A stretch of 64,000 nucleotides of DNA from CAYFKJ01 sp964343605 (GCA_964343605.1 CAYFKJ010000002.1:558001-622000); one strand, 5' to 3'. Shown: positions 18,998 to 28,603, counted from the stretch's first letter. Translations and numbers: made by a program. The notes: a model not told the origin generated them from the sequence alone.

Positions 18998-20152
18998 ATG
19001 CTGATCAATGACGGTCCGGGCCTCACCGATGTCCAACTGACGTTTGGACAGAAGATTCTCAACATCAACTGGACCTTGGTCATGTTGATCGCCGGTACCG
19101 CGCTGATCGGCTTCGCCATGCTCTACTCCGTTGCTGGCGGCAGCGTCGATCCCTGGGTTTCCCGTCAGATGGTGCGTTTCGCCATGGGGCTCGGTTTGAT
19201 GTTCGTCGTCGCCCTGATCGATATCCGCATATGGCTACGCTACGCCTACGCCATTTACCTCGTCGCGTTGGGTTTACTGGTGGCGGTCGAATTTATCGGT
19301 TCGGTCGGCATGGGCGCCCAGCGCTGGGTCGATCTCGGGTTCTTCCAGCTTCAGCCGTCCGAGGTCATGAAGATCGCCATGGTGTTGGCCCTGGCCCGCT
19401 ATTTCCATGGTCTCTCGATGGAGGATGTCGGGCGCATCCGCTGGCTTCTGCCGCCGCTCGTCATCGTGGTGGCGCCCGTGGCTTTGGTTCTCCGGCAGCC
19501 GGACCTCGGGACTGCTATCCTGCTGCTGCTGGGGGCCGGTGCGTTGTTCCTGATTGCCGGCGTCCGCATGTGGGTTTTCGCCACATCATTGGTCGCGCTC
19601 GCCGGGACCATCCCGTTTGCCTGGTCCTATCTCCACACCTACCAGAAGGAACGCATCCTCACGTTCCTCAATCCCGAACGCGATCCGCTGGGCGCGGGAT
19701 ATCATATCCTGCAATCGAAGATCGCCCTGGGTTCCGGCGGCCTGACCGGGCGGGGCTTTATGCAGGGGACGCAAAGTTACTTGAATTTCCTGCCCGAGAA
19801 GCAAACCGATTTCATATTCACAACGCTGGCCGAGGAATTCGGCCTGATGGGCGCGCTGGGGCTGCTGGGCCTCTACGTCGTAATCATCGCTTACGGTCTC
19901 GGCATCGCGCTGCGTTCGCGCAATCATTTCGGCCGCCTGGTCGCGATGGGTATCACCGTGACATTCTTCCTCTACGTCTTCATCAACATCGCCATGGTGA
20001 CGGGCTTGGTGCCCGTGGTCGGCGTGCCGTTGCCGCTGATCTCCTACGGCGGCACGGCCATGGTCACGATCCTGATCGGATTCGGGCTCCTGATCAGCGT
20101 CTACGTCCATCGCGACGTCCGCATCCCCAGGCGGGCCGGCGAGGAGCTGTAA
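18998..20152 (+). CDS. rodA: Peptidoglycan glycosyltransferase RodA
   Basis: RodA is the SEDS-family polymerase that makes glycan strands with PBP2. I place the start at ATG 18998, right after the mrdA stop and behind GGAAGGGGAG. This gives 384 residues; the frame is open further upstream, but that part overlaps mrdA and encodes no membrane helix. About ten membrane segments are visible, with the conserved HILQSKIALGSGGLTGRG, LPEKQTDFIF and VVGVPLPLISYGGTAM motifs. It ends the mre operon. Confidence 0.96.
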   Translation: MLINDGPGLTDVQLTFGQKILNINWTLVMLIAGTALIGFAMLYSVAGGSVDPWVSRQMVRFAMGLGLMFVVALIDIRIWLRYAYAIYLVALGLLVAVEFIGSVGMGAQRWVDLGFFQLQPSEVMKIAMVLALARYFHGLSMEDVGRIRWLLPPLVIVVAPVALVLRQPDLGTAILLLLGAGALFLIAGVRMWVFATSLVALAGTIPFAWSYLHTYQKERILTFLNPERDPLGAGYHILQSKIALGSGGLTGRGFMQGTQSYLNFLPEKQTDFIFTTLAEEFGLMGALGLLGLYVVIIAYGLGIALRSRNHFGRLVAMGITVTFFLYVFINIAMVTGLVPVVGVPLPLISYGGTAMVTILIGFGLLISVYVHRDVRIPRRAGEEL

Positions 20153-20218
20153 GAGGGCCCACCAAGCTCTCACAAATCCATCGACAAGCCCCGCGACCTT
20201 TGCTATATCCCCCGTCGC

Positions 20219-20294
<76 letters not shown>

Positions 20295-20304
20295 TTATTT
20301 TGAC

Positions 20305-20336
20305 ACGGGGGGCTTCGGCCCCCCGTTTCCTTTTTT
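20305..20336 (+). terminator. Strong intrinsic terminator after tRNA-Lys
   Basis: A 9-bp stem, ACGGGGGGC at 20305-20313 with GCCCCCCGT at 20318-20326, has a TTCG tetraloop and is followed by TTCC and six T residues. It terminates the tRNA transcript and may also serve the converging minus-strand operon that ends at 20359. Confidence 0.92.
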
Positions 20337-20358
20337 GAAGCCCCTGGCGCGTCGCCAG

Positions 20359-22317
20359 CTAGATCACCCGATCGTTGCCGCCGTCCAGCGGTAGTTGGGC
20401 TCCGGTGGTCTTGGAGAGCGTGCCGTCGACGAAGGCGGCCACGGCCTGGGCGACGTCGCGGGATTTGATCTCGGCCTTCAACAGATTGCGGGCTTTGTAT
20501 TCCTCGACCGTGATGCCGTAGCGTTTGGCGGACGTGGCCAGGGCTTCCTCGGTCCAGAGATTGGTGTCGAAAACGGCGTCGGGGTGCACGGCATTTACGG
20601 TGATGCCTTCGGGCGCCAGTTCCAGCGCGGCAATCCGCATCAATTGCGTCAAGCCGGCTTTGGACACCGAGTAGGCGCCGGCGCCGGCGCCGGGTGCCGT
20701 CACGTTGCGTGAGGCGATGAAGACCACAGCCGGATCGACCCCGTACCGGAGATAGGAGACGGCGTGCTTGAGCAGCTTCCGGTGGGAGTTGAGATTGACT
20801 TCCAAAGTGGCGTCCCAGTCGTCATCCGTAAGGTCTTCTACGTTGGCGCCGGCGCGGAAAATACCGGCGTTGGAAACGAGAATGTCGATGCCGCCGTAAC
20901 TTTGCACGACCTCGGCCAGCGCCCGCTCGACGGCGGGCTCGTCGGTCAGATCGAGGACCTTGCCCTCGAATCCGGGCGCTGACATGGTTTCGGCAATTGA
21001 CGGATCGATATCCAGGCCGACGACGACCGCCCCTTTTTCGGACAAGATTTGCGCACAGGCCGCGCCGATCCCATGGGCGGCGCCGCTGACCACGGCAACC
21101 TTGCCGGTAAGCGCGCTCGGCGGTTTCTGCCGCCGAAGTTTTGCCTGTTCCAGCTCCCAGTATTCCAGATCGCGAAGGTCCTGTTCGCCGAGCCCCTGCC
21201 AGCCGCCCATTTGATCGGCGTAGTGCATGGCGCCAAGCGTGGCGTTGGCGACGTCGGCGCTGACATCGGCGCGCTTCAGATTGGGGCCGAAACTGCGTCC
21301 ATTGCCGCAAGCGAACATCGCCCAGTGCGGGAACGGGGCGATCATGGTAAGACCGGGATCGTTGGCGCGGTCGAAATAGCCCGTGTAGTCCGATTTGAAG
21401 GCGTCCAGGCCCGCTTCCACGTCCTTACCCAGTACGGCGGGGAAGGGTTTGTTGTGGATCACGTGCTCCGGGGTCAGCGTGCCGCCGCGCAGAAGATCGG
21501 CATACCGGCTGACGTTATCCGACTGCACGCTGTTGATCGGGCGCGAGATCAGCGCAGCCCCCGCAATCCGGCTGGCGGCCTGACGGCATCGGGCGACGAC
21601 GACTGGATCGACACCGTCAACCTCCAAGGCGGCAGGAGAGCCGAATTTGTCCTTCAGCCATCTTTCGGCCCGATCGACGATGCTGATCATCTTTTCGTAG
21701 CTCTCCCGCGCATCATCTGCGTAGGTGAATATGCCGTGGTGTTCCAAAATGATGGCGTCGAATTCGGCGAGATCGTGATCCCGGATGGCCCGGTTGAACT
21801 GCTTGGCAAGATCGAAGCCGGGTTTGATGTAGGGCAACACCAATACCCGCTCACCGTAGATTTCGCCGAACAGACCCTTGCCCCCGGGGCTGTTGGAAAC
21901 GGTGAGGATGGCGTCGGCGTGGCTGTGATCGACGAATTTGAACGGGATCAGCGCATGGGCAATCGCCTCGATGGATGCGGCCGCCGCACCGGCGTCCAGC
22001 CGGGCGCCCAGCACGTCATTGACCATGTCGGGATCGGAGAGCTCATCCAGCGTCGCCAGCCGCAACAGCTTGTCGGTTTCAAGCGCCGTGAAACCTTCCG
22101 GCCCCATGGTGGCGAGATCGAAACCACTGGCTTTGACCCAGATGATGTCTATCTTCTCGCCGAAGCGGTTCTGGGCGGTGGACTTGACGGAGGTGTTGCC
22201 GCCGCCATGCAGCACGAGGCGCGGATCGGCCCCGATCAGCCGGGACGAATAGGCCCGAAGGTCACGGTCCGAAACGGCTGCGGCTACCGCATCCTGCTCA
22301 TTCCAGCGATTTTCCAT
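20359..22317 (-). CDS. Bifunctional class II aldolase / short-chain dehydrogenase
   Basis: A 652-residue fusion. Residues 1-395 are a class II (zinc) aldolase-like domain with VLHGGGNTSVK, H131 and H133 in VDHSHADA and the LEHHGIF histidines. Residues 403-652 are an SDR domain with cofactor loop SGAAHGIG, NAG motif, S536, Y549 and K553 (YSVSK). The same architecture occurs in rhamnulose-1-phosphate aldolase/lactaldehyde dehydrogenase-type proteins (RhaD-like), but no rhamnose genes are nearby, so the sugar or acid is unknown. It is the last gene of a four-gene minus-strand group, 12 bp after the Tm-1-like gene. Confidence 0.9.
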   Translation of the reverse strand: MENRWNEQDAVAAAVSDRDLRAYSSRLIGADPRLVLHGGGNTSVKSTAQNRFGEKIDIIWVKASGFDLATMGPEGFTALETDKLLRLATLDELSDPDMVNDVLGARLDAGAAAASIEAIAHALIPFKFVDHSHADAILTVSNSPGGKGLFGEIYGERVLVLPYIKPGFDLAKQFNRAIRDHDLAEFDAIILEHHGIFTYADDARESYEKMISIVDRAERWLKDKFGSPAALEVDGVDPVVVARCRQAASRIAGAALISRPINSVQSDNVSRYADLLRGGTLTPEHVIHNKPFPAVLGKDVEAGLDAFKSDYTGYFDRANDPGLTMIAPFPHWAMFACGNGRSFGPNLKRADVSADVANATLGAMHYADQMGGWQGLGEQDLRDLEYWELEQAKLRRQKPPSALTGKVAVVSGAAHGIGAACAQILSEKGAVVVGLDIDPSIAETMSAPGFEGKVLDLTDEPAVERALAEVVQSYGGIDILVSNAGIFRAGANVEDLTDDDWDATLEVNLNSHRKLLKHAVSYLRYGVDPAVVFIASRNVTAPGAGAGAYSVSKAGLTQLMRIAALELAPEGITVNAVHPDAVFDTNLWTEEALATSAKRYGITVEEYKARNLLKAEIKSRDVAQAVAAFVDGTLSKTTGAQLPLDGGNDRVI

Positions 22318-22329
22318 AAGCCTTCTTTC

Positions 22330-23553
22330 TTACTTGGCTTCAATCAGTTTGACGAGTTGATCCACGGCCTGGGCGACGAATTCCTCGCTTTCGATCGGGG
22401 CGTCCACCTCGATCAGCGGAATGTTGTCCGGCAGGGCGTCGCGCGCGCAGGCGAACAGGGCCGCATCGCTTTCCGCGTCATAAAGCTCGCCGCCCTCCAC
22501 TGAGTAGCTGCTGATGCCTTTTTTAGGCAGCAGGAAGACGGAGTTGCCGTTTTCGTTGGTCAACCGCCGGCCGATATCCTTCATCACCTGGACGATTTCA
22601 TCAGGCGTGGTGCGCGGCACGAGGATTACCGGATTATGGAAGGCGTAGAGCCGGTCCTTGTACTCATCGGTGACCACGTTGGGCTCGTCCAGGATCACGC
22701 CGATGTGGTCGATGCCGCCCGGTGCGATGACCTGCGGGATGCCGAGGTCCACGGCCACGGTCATGCGCTTTTCGTCGGCTGCGCGGATGCCGCCGAAATT
22801 GGCGTCGACGATGTCGCCCTGGGCGTAGTCGAGCACCGCGGTGACGATCCCGTCCTTCATCAGTTGTTCGATGGCCTTGCCGCCCGATCCCACGGCATGA
22901 AAGACGATGCTCTCGTAGCCGCGCTCGGCCAGCATGTCGATGGCCTTCATGGCGCCTTGCGTCAGGCAACCGAGATTGGTGATGCCAACCAGCGGTCTGT
23001 CCGTGTCGAAACGGGTGGTGATGGCGGCATTGGCCATGCCGACGATGGCGCCGGCCGCATTGGAGAGAATGCGCCGGAACAGGGGATTGAGCCCCAGGAT
23101 ATCGCTGACGGAGAACATCATGGTGATGTCCTTGATGCCCACGTAGCTCGACGTGTCGCTGGCGGCCATGGTCGAGACCAGCAGCTTCGGGAAACCGTAA
23201 GGCAGGGCCTGCATCACCTGGCTGCAGTTGGCCGTGCCCTGGGTGCCGCCCAGGCTGATGACGCCATGGACTTCATCATTGGTGAGTTTCTCGAGCAGGA
23301 TATCCCTCGCGCCCCGGACCATGACCTCGGAGGCGACTTCGCGCGTCGGGTTTTGGAGCAATTTATCCAACGGCGTGCCGCCGTGCGCTGCGATGTCGGC
23401 GTTGCTGACGTCGACGGCAATGCCCGTCTCGCCGACGACGCCGATATTCATCATCAGCACATCGGCGCCGAGACGGGTAATTTCGTCGCGAAGGTAGCCG
23501 CATTCGTCGCCCTTGGTGTCGACGGTGGCGAGGATCGCAATGGTTTTGGTCAT
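22330..23553 (-). CDS. Tm-1-like (UPF0261) ATP-binding protein
   Basis: A 407-residue protein of the Tm-1-like/UPF0261 family. It begins KTIAILATVDTKGDE and contains GVISLGGTQGTANCSQVM, STMAASDTSSYVG and the C-terminal GGIDHIGV/NPVILVPRTTP segments, all conserved in the family. The plant homologue Tm-1 inhibits tobamovirus replication and binds ATP; the bacterial reaction is not known. It sits directly downstream of the TIM-barrel partner with which it is fused or paired in many genomes, and upstream of the aldolase/SDR gene. Confidence 0.9.
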   Translation of the reverse strand: MTKTIAILATVDTKGDECGYLRDEITRLGADVLMMNIGVVGETGIAVDVSNADIAAHGGTPLDKLLQNPTREVASEVMVRGARDILLEKLTNDEVHGVISLGGTQGTANCSQVMQALPYGFPKLLVSTMAASDTSSYVGIKDITMMFSVSDILGLNPLFRRILSNAAGAIVGMANAAITTRFDTDRPLVGITNLGCLTQGAMKAIDMLAERGYESIVFHAVGSGGKAIEQLMKDGIVTAVLDYAQGDIVDANFGGIRAADEKRMTVAVDLGIPQVIAPGGIDHIGVILDEPNVVTDEYKDRLYAFHNPVILVPRTTPDEIVQVMKDIGRRLTNENGNSVFLLPKKGISSYSVEGGELYDAESDAALFACARDALPDNIPLIEVDAPIESEEFVAQAVDQLVKLIEAK

Positions 23554-23593
23554 AACGCTGTCTCCTGATAGGGACGTGGAAAAATGTCCGGGC

Positions 23594-24454
23594 CTACTTG
23601 GAAAACTTCAAAGCGGTAAATTCATCGGCAGCAGCCGTGACGGCGCGTTCGATGGGCAGTCGTTCGGTGGAGGAGCCAGTCCAGAAGCCGTGACCGGAGG
23701 TGTTGTCCAGCATGTATTGGGCGTCTGCGGGGGTCTCCATGGCCGCACCGTGACCGACCAGGATGACGTCGGGATCGATCTCGCGGACAGCCTGGTAGAC
23801 GTCTTCGGTTTCGGCTGCGGTTTCGGCGATTGTCGTGCCGTTGTCGTAACCGGTGAGACCGCCCTTGGTCGTACCGGCGTGATAGCAGAAGATATGCGGC
23901 CTGGCGCCGGCCACCAGTTCGAGGGAGTCCTCCTTGGTGAAGGCGAGGCCGATCGTCACCATGCCCATTTCCTCCCGCGCCAGCTTCAACATCTCGATTT
24001 CGTTCTGCAAGGTGATCCCAGCGCTCGTCAGGACGTTGAAGATTTCGGTGCCTTTGTCGACGTAGGAAATCGAGGGACCGATGTTGGATACCGAGTTCAC
24101 GCCCATGTGCTTGCACTCATCCAGGACCATGCGCATGTCCTTCAGCGGATCGTTGGCGTTGAGGCAGGCGCAGACAAAGGCCTTGCCGTCGAGGGCCGGC
24201 ATGATGTCCTCGCGCGTGTAATCGAGCGTCTGCCGGTTGGAATCGAGGATCGGCCACATCATCGACATGGTGCCCATGCCGTTAGCCCTGAGGCGCGCGC
24301 CGGAAAACGTATTGATGCAGTCGGCGCCAGACCGCTCCAGCAGCTTGGCCACCAGACCGCTGCCGGCACTGGCGATCATGATCGGCTGGCGACTGTCGAC
24401 CTTGGCCTTGAGATTCGCGAGAATTTGTTCGGTGGAAATGCGTTTGGTGATCAT
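23594..24454 (-). CDS. Phosphoenolpyruvate-hydrolase-like TIM-barrel protein (Tm-1 partner)
   Basis: A 286-residue protein of the PEP-hydrolase-type TIM-barrel family that accompanies Tm-1-like proteins. Diagnostic segments are PIMIASAGSGLVAKLLE, GADCINTFSGARLR, TIGLAFTKED and FCYHAGTTKGG. The enzymatic activity of this subgroup is not demonstrated; the family name comes from distant similarity to PEP mutase/isocitrate lyase folds. It is spaced 40 bp from the Tm-1-like gene and 25 bp from the alpha/beta hydrolase gene, so one operon is likely. Confidence 0.87.
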   Translation of the reverse strand: MITKRISTEQILANLKAKVDSRQPIMIASAGSGLVAKLLERSGADCINTFSGARLRANGMGTMSMMWPILDSNRQTLDYTREDIMPALDGKAFVCACLNANDPLKDMRMVLDECKHMGVNSVSNIGPSISYVDKGTEIFNVLTSAGITLQNEIEMLKLAREEMGMVTIGLAFTKEDSLELVAGARPHIFCYHAGTTKGGLTGYDNGTTIAETAAETEDVYQAVREIDPDVILVGHGAAMETPADAQYMLDNTSGHGFWTGSSTERLPIERAVTAAADEFTALKFSK

Positions 24455-24479
24455 GGGTGCCGGTCTCCGGATGTTTCTG

Positions 24480-25307
24480 TCAGACAGTTGCCGACGCGAG
24501 ATGATGGCTCAGGAACTCAGTGATTTTCGCCGTTACCGCGGATTTGTGTGCGGCGCCTTCGAGGTATTTGGGCGGCGCGTGAAAGTACTCGGCATTGGTA
24601 ATGCCGCCCGCCAGTTCCCGGGCAATGCGGACGGGGTGCAGCGGATCGGCGTTGTTGCCGATGACCAGCGCCGGCTGTGAAATTTTCTTCAGCGCGCTCA
24701 TCTGAGAAAACGGCTGGTCGGCCACCAGCGCCGGTAATACGGCGGCGGCTTCCAGGGCTTGAGGACGGTGAATGGCCTCCTTGATGGAGGCGGCGGCGGC
24801 GGGATTCGCCGCCAGCGCCTCGGCATAAACTTCATTGTCCTCCAACCGGGCTTCGGCCAGATTTGTTCCGCCGTCCATCAGCCACACGCCGATGTCTTCG
24901 ATGACGCCGAGATGCGGACGGCCCGGCTGGTCGACCCAGGCCGGCCGGACAAGTAACAGGGCGCACACCTGGTGCGGCCGGTCGATCGCCAATCTGAGCG
25001 AGAGGCCGGCGCCCATTGAAATGCCGCCGGCAATGAAGCGATTGACGCCAAGGTGTTTGAGAACGGCACTGGCGGCTTCGGCATAGGCTCGAAATCCGAT
25101 CTGATTTTCCAGGGGCAGGGCGTCATTCAACGGGCTGTCGCCATGCCCAGGCATATCGATGGCAATGACGCGGAAACCGTCGATCCGGTCGAGAAAATCC
25201 AGTGTCTGACGGCGGTCAGCAGTCAGACCGTGCATGAAAAGGAGGTCGGGTCCACTTCCCGATACTTCGTAATGAAGCGCCGCACCCTTGTTTTCAATAT
25301 CCGCCAT
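24480..25307 (-). CDS. Alpha/beta hydrolase
   Basis: A 275-residue alpha/beta-hydrolase-fold enzyme. The oxyanion segment LLFMHGLTADRR is followed by AIDMPGHGDSP and the nucleophile elbow GGISMGAG, with Ser near residue 96. The acid is probably in NNADPLHP and the His in GAAHKSA. The substrate is unknown. It is the first gene of the group running 25307 to 20359 and likely releases or opens a substrate for the downstream aldolase/dehydrogenase, which is inference. Confidence 0.88.
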   Translation of the reverse strand: MADIENKGAALHYEVSGSGPDLLFMHGLTADRRQTLDFLDRIDGFRVIAIDMPGHGDSPLNDALPLENQIGFRAYAEAASAVLKHLGVNRFIAGGISMGAGLSLRLAIDRPHQVCALLLVRPAWVDQPGRPHLGVIEDIGVWLMDGGTNLAEARLEDNEVYAEALAANPAAAASIKEAIHRPQALEAAAVLPALVADQPFSQMSALKKISQPALVIGNNADPLHPVRIARELAGGITNAEYFHAPPKYLEGAAHKSAVTAKITEFLSHHLASATV

Positions 25308-25401
25308 TGATGGCCGAACCCCCTCTTGTACCCTGGGCCAAGTCTAGATCGATCGGCTGAGGTACGCTGTAGGGAGTCGGGTGAATTTTATAACTATTCG
25401 C

Positions 25402-26142
25402 TTATTTGTGGCCCCACGTCGTGCGGTAACGCTTGGGCGTTTGTTCAAAGAAGGCGCGGAATTGGCGGGTGAAGTAACTCTGATCGACAAAGCCGCTCTG
25501 CATCGCTACGTCGATAATCGGCAGGTCGCTGCCGACCAGCAACCGGGCAGCGAATTGCAGGCGAGTGCGCAGGATAAAGGCTTGGGGGGAGAGGCGGAAC
25601 TGGGCCTTGAAACGCTTGCGGAACTGGCTGTCGGACAATGCGGACAGCTGAGCGAGTTGCTTGACGTCAATACGGTTGGCGACGTTCGATTGAATATGAT
25701 CAATCGCCTTTCTAAATCGCTGATATTCCTCGGGCAGATGATCCGAGCGCGACAAAATTCGCGTGGTCCCCATCAGCCCGGCGACGCCACCGTTTTTGGC
25801 GGCCAGCGGAATCTTGTTGGTCGATACCCAGGTCAGGTGGCCCGTTTCTCCCACGATCAACTCGACGCGATTGATTATGCGCCGGTTGTTGGTAATTACG
25901 TCCTGATCGTCCTGACGGATGGCTTCGGCGATAGCAGGCGGGAAGAAATCGGTTTCCGTCGCGCCGTAGACTTCGGACTGGTCTCGAAAATTCAGCAGAC
26001 GAAGACATGCCGAATTACACATCACCCAGCGGCGATTGCGGTCCTTCACATAGAAGTAGATGTCCGGGAGAAGGTCGAACATGACCTCCACGCTGCCTCT
26101 GTCTTTCAGGGCATCAAGGAAATTTCCGACGTAGCGTTCCAC
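25402..26142 (-). CDS. PAS-domain AraC-family transcriptional regulator
   Basis: A 246-residue regulator with a PAS sensor (about 15-135, FDLLPDIYFYVKDRNRRWVM, then TDFFPP) and a C-terminal AraC double helix-turn-helix (about 150-240). The HTH ends with DVAMQSGFVDQSYFTRQF followed by KRYR. Most AraC regulators have a cupin sensor, so the PAS input is less common. It lies 94 bp upstream of the alpha/beta hydrolase gene on the same strand and is the likely regulator of the Tm-1 operon. Confidence 0.88.
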   Translation of the reverse strand: MERYVGNFLDALKDRGSVEVMFDLLPDIYFYVKDRNRRWVMCNSACLRLLNFRDQSEVYGATETDFFPPAIAEAIRQDDQDVITNNRRIINRVELIVGETGHLTWVSTNKIPLAAKNGGVAGLMGTTRILSRSDHLPEEYQRFRKAIDHIQSNVANRIDVKQLAQLSALSDSQFRKRFKAQFRLSPQAFILRTRLQFAARLLVGSDLPIIDVAMQSGFVDQSYFTRQFRAFFEQTPKRYRTTWGHK

Positions 26143-26340
26143 TGAGTAGCTCAGGCGCTGGGCCTGCGGATTCCTCGCCGCAAGCTCGGGTCTTCGTTGA
26201 CGCTATCCAGTTCGGTCGAAACTGGAATTTTGTTGGCGGGTTTGACCATGTTTCGGACCCCGACGAATTCGAACTTTCCAAGAGGCGATAGAGTAGACGA
26301 ATGTCCGCGCGACTCCAAAACGCTCTTCTCGATCTCCGGA

Positions 26341-27153
26341 TCAACGGTTCGATTGGTATGCGGTATCGCTGATCGGCATCAGAGCTTCGGCGATCGGTTC
26401 GGCAAAATCGATGCGGGGTTCGGGCTGGAGGGAGCCGCTGACGATCAGGTTGGGTTGTTTTCCACCCTGGGCGGACACGAGCGACAGCACCTGGCGGGCC
26501 TCAGATTTTCGGCGATGGTCATCGGCCTGGTTGAGAAAAACCGTCCAGGTGGCGCCTTCGGGCAGGCCCTTAGATAGCCCGTATTCATGCGAGACAACCA
26601 ACGCCAGGTCTTTTGACGTGACGGGCGCACCCATGGCTGCGTCGGTCATCTCTGCCCAGAGCCGGCTGCGGAACAGGTGCGCCTCGTCCAGCATCCCGCC
26701 GATCCCACTGAGGCCTGCCACCGATATCATCACGTCCGTCGAGCTTGGCACGACGGGTTCATGTTCGGCCGGTGCTTTCAGCGGGCGGCGGGCGGAGCCG
26801 TCTGCTTCGAGGATGATCCGGTCGAAGTCGCTACGTTTGGTCGCCCGATCGACGGCGTCTGCCGGAAAGCCCAGGGCGCGGTCTCCGCGTTCGTTCCAGC
26901 CCGAGCAGGCGACGATAGCAGCGAACGTCCCCGGCATTTTACCTGATTCGAGGGCCGTCAGGTCGGGCGCAACGGCAGGCGGGCCCAGACATTCCGCTTC
27001 GCGGGTCGAAATCTTGGTGGTCGTCGTCAGCAGGACGCGCTCGCCGGCGTCGGCAAATTCCCGCCCCAGCGCAAACATCAGGGAGGTTTTGCCGCCCGCA
27101 CCTGTCAATGAGATGACGCGCGCGCTGTCGAGCCCGAGCGCTTCGATCAGCAC
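26341..27153 (-). CDS. yqeC: Selenium-dependent molybdenum hydroxylase maturation protein YqeC
   Basis: A 270-residue YqeC-family P-loop protein. The N-terminus reads SLTGAGGKTSLMFALGREF and is followed by LLTTTTKIS and ILEADGSARRPLKAP, all signature segments. YqeC is implicated in maturing molybdenum hydroxylases, with a selenium-dependent role inferred from phylogenetic studies. The GTG start at 27153 overlaps yqeB by 7 bp. It is the last gene of the operon that includes the three-subunit Mo enzyme. Confidence 0.88.
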   Translation of the reverse strand: MLIEALGLDSARVISLTGAGGKTSLMFALGREFADAGERVLLTTTTKISTREAECLGPPAVAPDLTALESGKMPGTFAAIVACSGWNERGDRALGFPADAVDRATKRSDFDRIILEADGSARRPLKAPAEHEPVVPSSTDVMISVAGLSGIGGMLDEAHLFRSRLWAEMTDAAMGAPVTSKDLALVVSHEYGLSKGLPEGATWTVFLNQADDHRRKSEARQVLSLVSAQGGKQPNLIVSGSLQPEPRIDFAEPIAEALMPISDTAYQSNR

Positions 27154-27992
27154 CGTAATGCCGGATTGTTAAAGTGGCTCAGCACGCCCTCCAAGACGGC
27201 GCCGGATATCGTTCTTGCCTTGTCGGATATGGTGCCGCAGTAGGCGCCTTTGCCGCGGGGGTCGATATCGCCCAATTTGAGGCCTCGGGAGACTTCCGTG
27301 CCGGGCCTGATCAGGCCGCGTAATACGCCCGCCAGCGGCGCCACCACCGGTTCGCCGGCGACATGGCCGATTATCGATCCGCTGTAAATCTCATCGCCGA
27401 TATCATGGCTTGATTCGAAACGCCCCGCGGCCGGTGCGCGGATGACGCGGTTGACGTCCTCTCCGGCAATAACGCCGGGAACGCCGGTGTTGGCCGCCGC
27501 CGGCCCGGACGAGATAAGCCGTCCCAGGTCGTGACCCCGGTTCGTTTCGATGACCAGGTGACAATCATCGCCGGCCTCGAAACCCGGCCCGAGTGCGATG
27601 ACGAGCGGGGCGTCGTTCCGGCTTGTCCCCAGGTTTCGTTTGGCCAGCACGGCATCGATAACGACGTCAGGCTGAAAATCGCCCGTGCCAGCCCAATCCG
27701 TCGTCAGCATCACGGCCAATTTGCCTTGTTCCCAGGCGGCTTCCAGGTCGGCCATGTTGCGGACGGCCACCCCCTCGACCCCCTCGACTCGTGCCGAGCC
27801 GCTGTCGAGAGCGCTGCAAAACGATACTTGCCGCCGCACCGCCAGCGGTTCGGGCAGATCCAACAGACAAATGCGTCCCATGTTGGCTCTGTACAGCCGA
27901 ACGGCAATGGCGCTGGCCATTTCCCCCGCCGCCTTGATCAAGATGAACGGCGATATGTTGGCCGTGATGGATTTGGGAGAAATCGCGTTCAT
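27147..27992 (-). CDS. yqeB: Selenium-dependent molybdenum hydroxylase maturation protein YqeB
   Basis: A 281-residue protein of the YqeB/EF2563 family. Its Rossmann-like N-terminus (FILIKAAGEMASAIAVRLY) and IVIALGPGFEAGDDCHLVIE-type core fit the family; here the latter reads LVIALGPGFEAGDDCHLVIE. Family members co-occur with xanthine-dehydrogenase-type enzymes carrying a labile selenium ligand. The start overlaps the mocA stop by 4 bp and the 3' end overlaps yqeC, so all three are translationally linked. A selenium role in this host is inference; no selD is in the window. Confidence 0.87.
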   Translation of the reverse strand: MNAISPKSITANISPFILIKAAGEMASAIAVRLYRANMGRICLLDLPEPLAVRRQVSFCSALDSGSARVEGVEGVAVRNMADLEAAWEQGKLAVMLTTDWAGTGDFQPDVVIDAVLAKRNLGTSRNDAPLVIALGPGFEAGDDCHLVIETNRGHDLGRLISSGPAAANTGVPGVIAGEDVNRVIRAPAAGRFESSHDIGDEIYSGSIIGHVAGEPVVAPLAGVLRGLIRPGTEVSRGLKLGDIDPRGKGAYCGTISDKARTISGAVLEGVLSHFNNPALRC

Positions 27993-28603
27993 GCCGCTGT
28001 CTCCAGGGCCTCAAGGCGTTTGAGGTCGGACTGCCGGTCGATGTCGAGGAACGCCTCCTCCCGTTCGAATTCAAGTGTCCAAACGGCGGTCGGATTGGCT
28101 TCGATCACCGACCGTGCGCCGGCGTCGCCGCTCAGGGCGGCAATCTCGTTATAAAACCGCTTGGCGAAAGTGACCGGCGCCCGCCGACGGGCGGCGGCGA
28201 CGGGACAAACGATGCCGTCGGGATGGCGGCGCCGGTGCTTGAGCAGAGCATCGATCTCAGCGGCGCCCAGCAACGGCTGGTCCGCCATTAGGAACATGGC
28301 CGCGGTGCAGCGTCTTTGTACCGCCTGCAAGCCCGTTACGACCGAACTTGCTTGGCCATCCTGAAACGCCCGGTTCTCGATAATTTGCAGGCGCCGGTCA
28401 TCGTTGTATGCCTCGAGAGCGGCCCGAACGCGGCTGGCTTCGAATCCGACGACAATGCAGACGAAATCAAGGTCGGAATTGAGGGCGGCTTCGACGCTCC
28501 ATTTTATCAGCGCCTTTCCCCGAAACGGCACCAACTGTTTACAGCCGCCGAAGCGTTTCGATAGGCCCGCGGCCAGGATGATGCCGGCGACAGCGTCCGC
28601 CAA
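27989..28603 (-). CDS. mocA: Molybdenum cofactor cytidylyltransferase-like protein MocA
   Basis: A 204-residue nucleotidyltransferase of the MobA/MocA fold. MocA attaches CMP to molybdopterin, giving the MCD cofactor used by many xanthine-oxidase-family enzymes. Visible motifs are IILAAGLSKRFGGCKQLVPF at the N-terminus, MADQPLL around residue 105 and the P-V-x-F-type segment RRAPVTFAKRF. The start appears to be TTG 28603, one base after the CoA ligase stop. Its position beside the Mo hydroxylase genes supports MocA over MobA. Confidence 0.86.
   Translation of the reverse strand: MADAVAGIILAAGLSKRFGGCKQLVPFRGKALIKWSVEAALNSDLDFVCIVVGFEASRVRAALEAYNDDRRLQIIENRAFQDGQASSVVTGLQAVQRRCTAAMFLMADQPLLGAAEIDALLKHRRRHPDGIVCPVAAARRRAPVTFAKRFYNEIAALSGDAGARSVIEANPTAVWTLEFEREEAFLDIDRQSDLKRLEALETAA

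Noticed and set aside
26143..26340. Possible small genes between the AraC regulator and yqeC
   Set aside because: The short frames on both strands lack a ribosome site and any recognisable domain, and composition is unremarkable.
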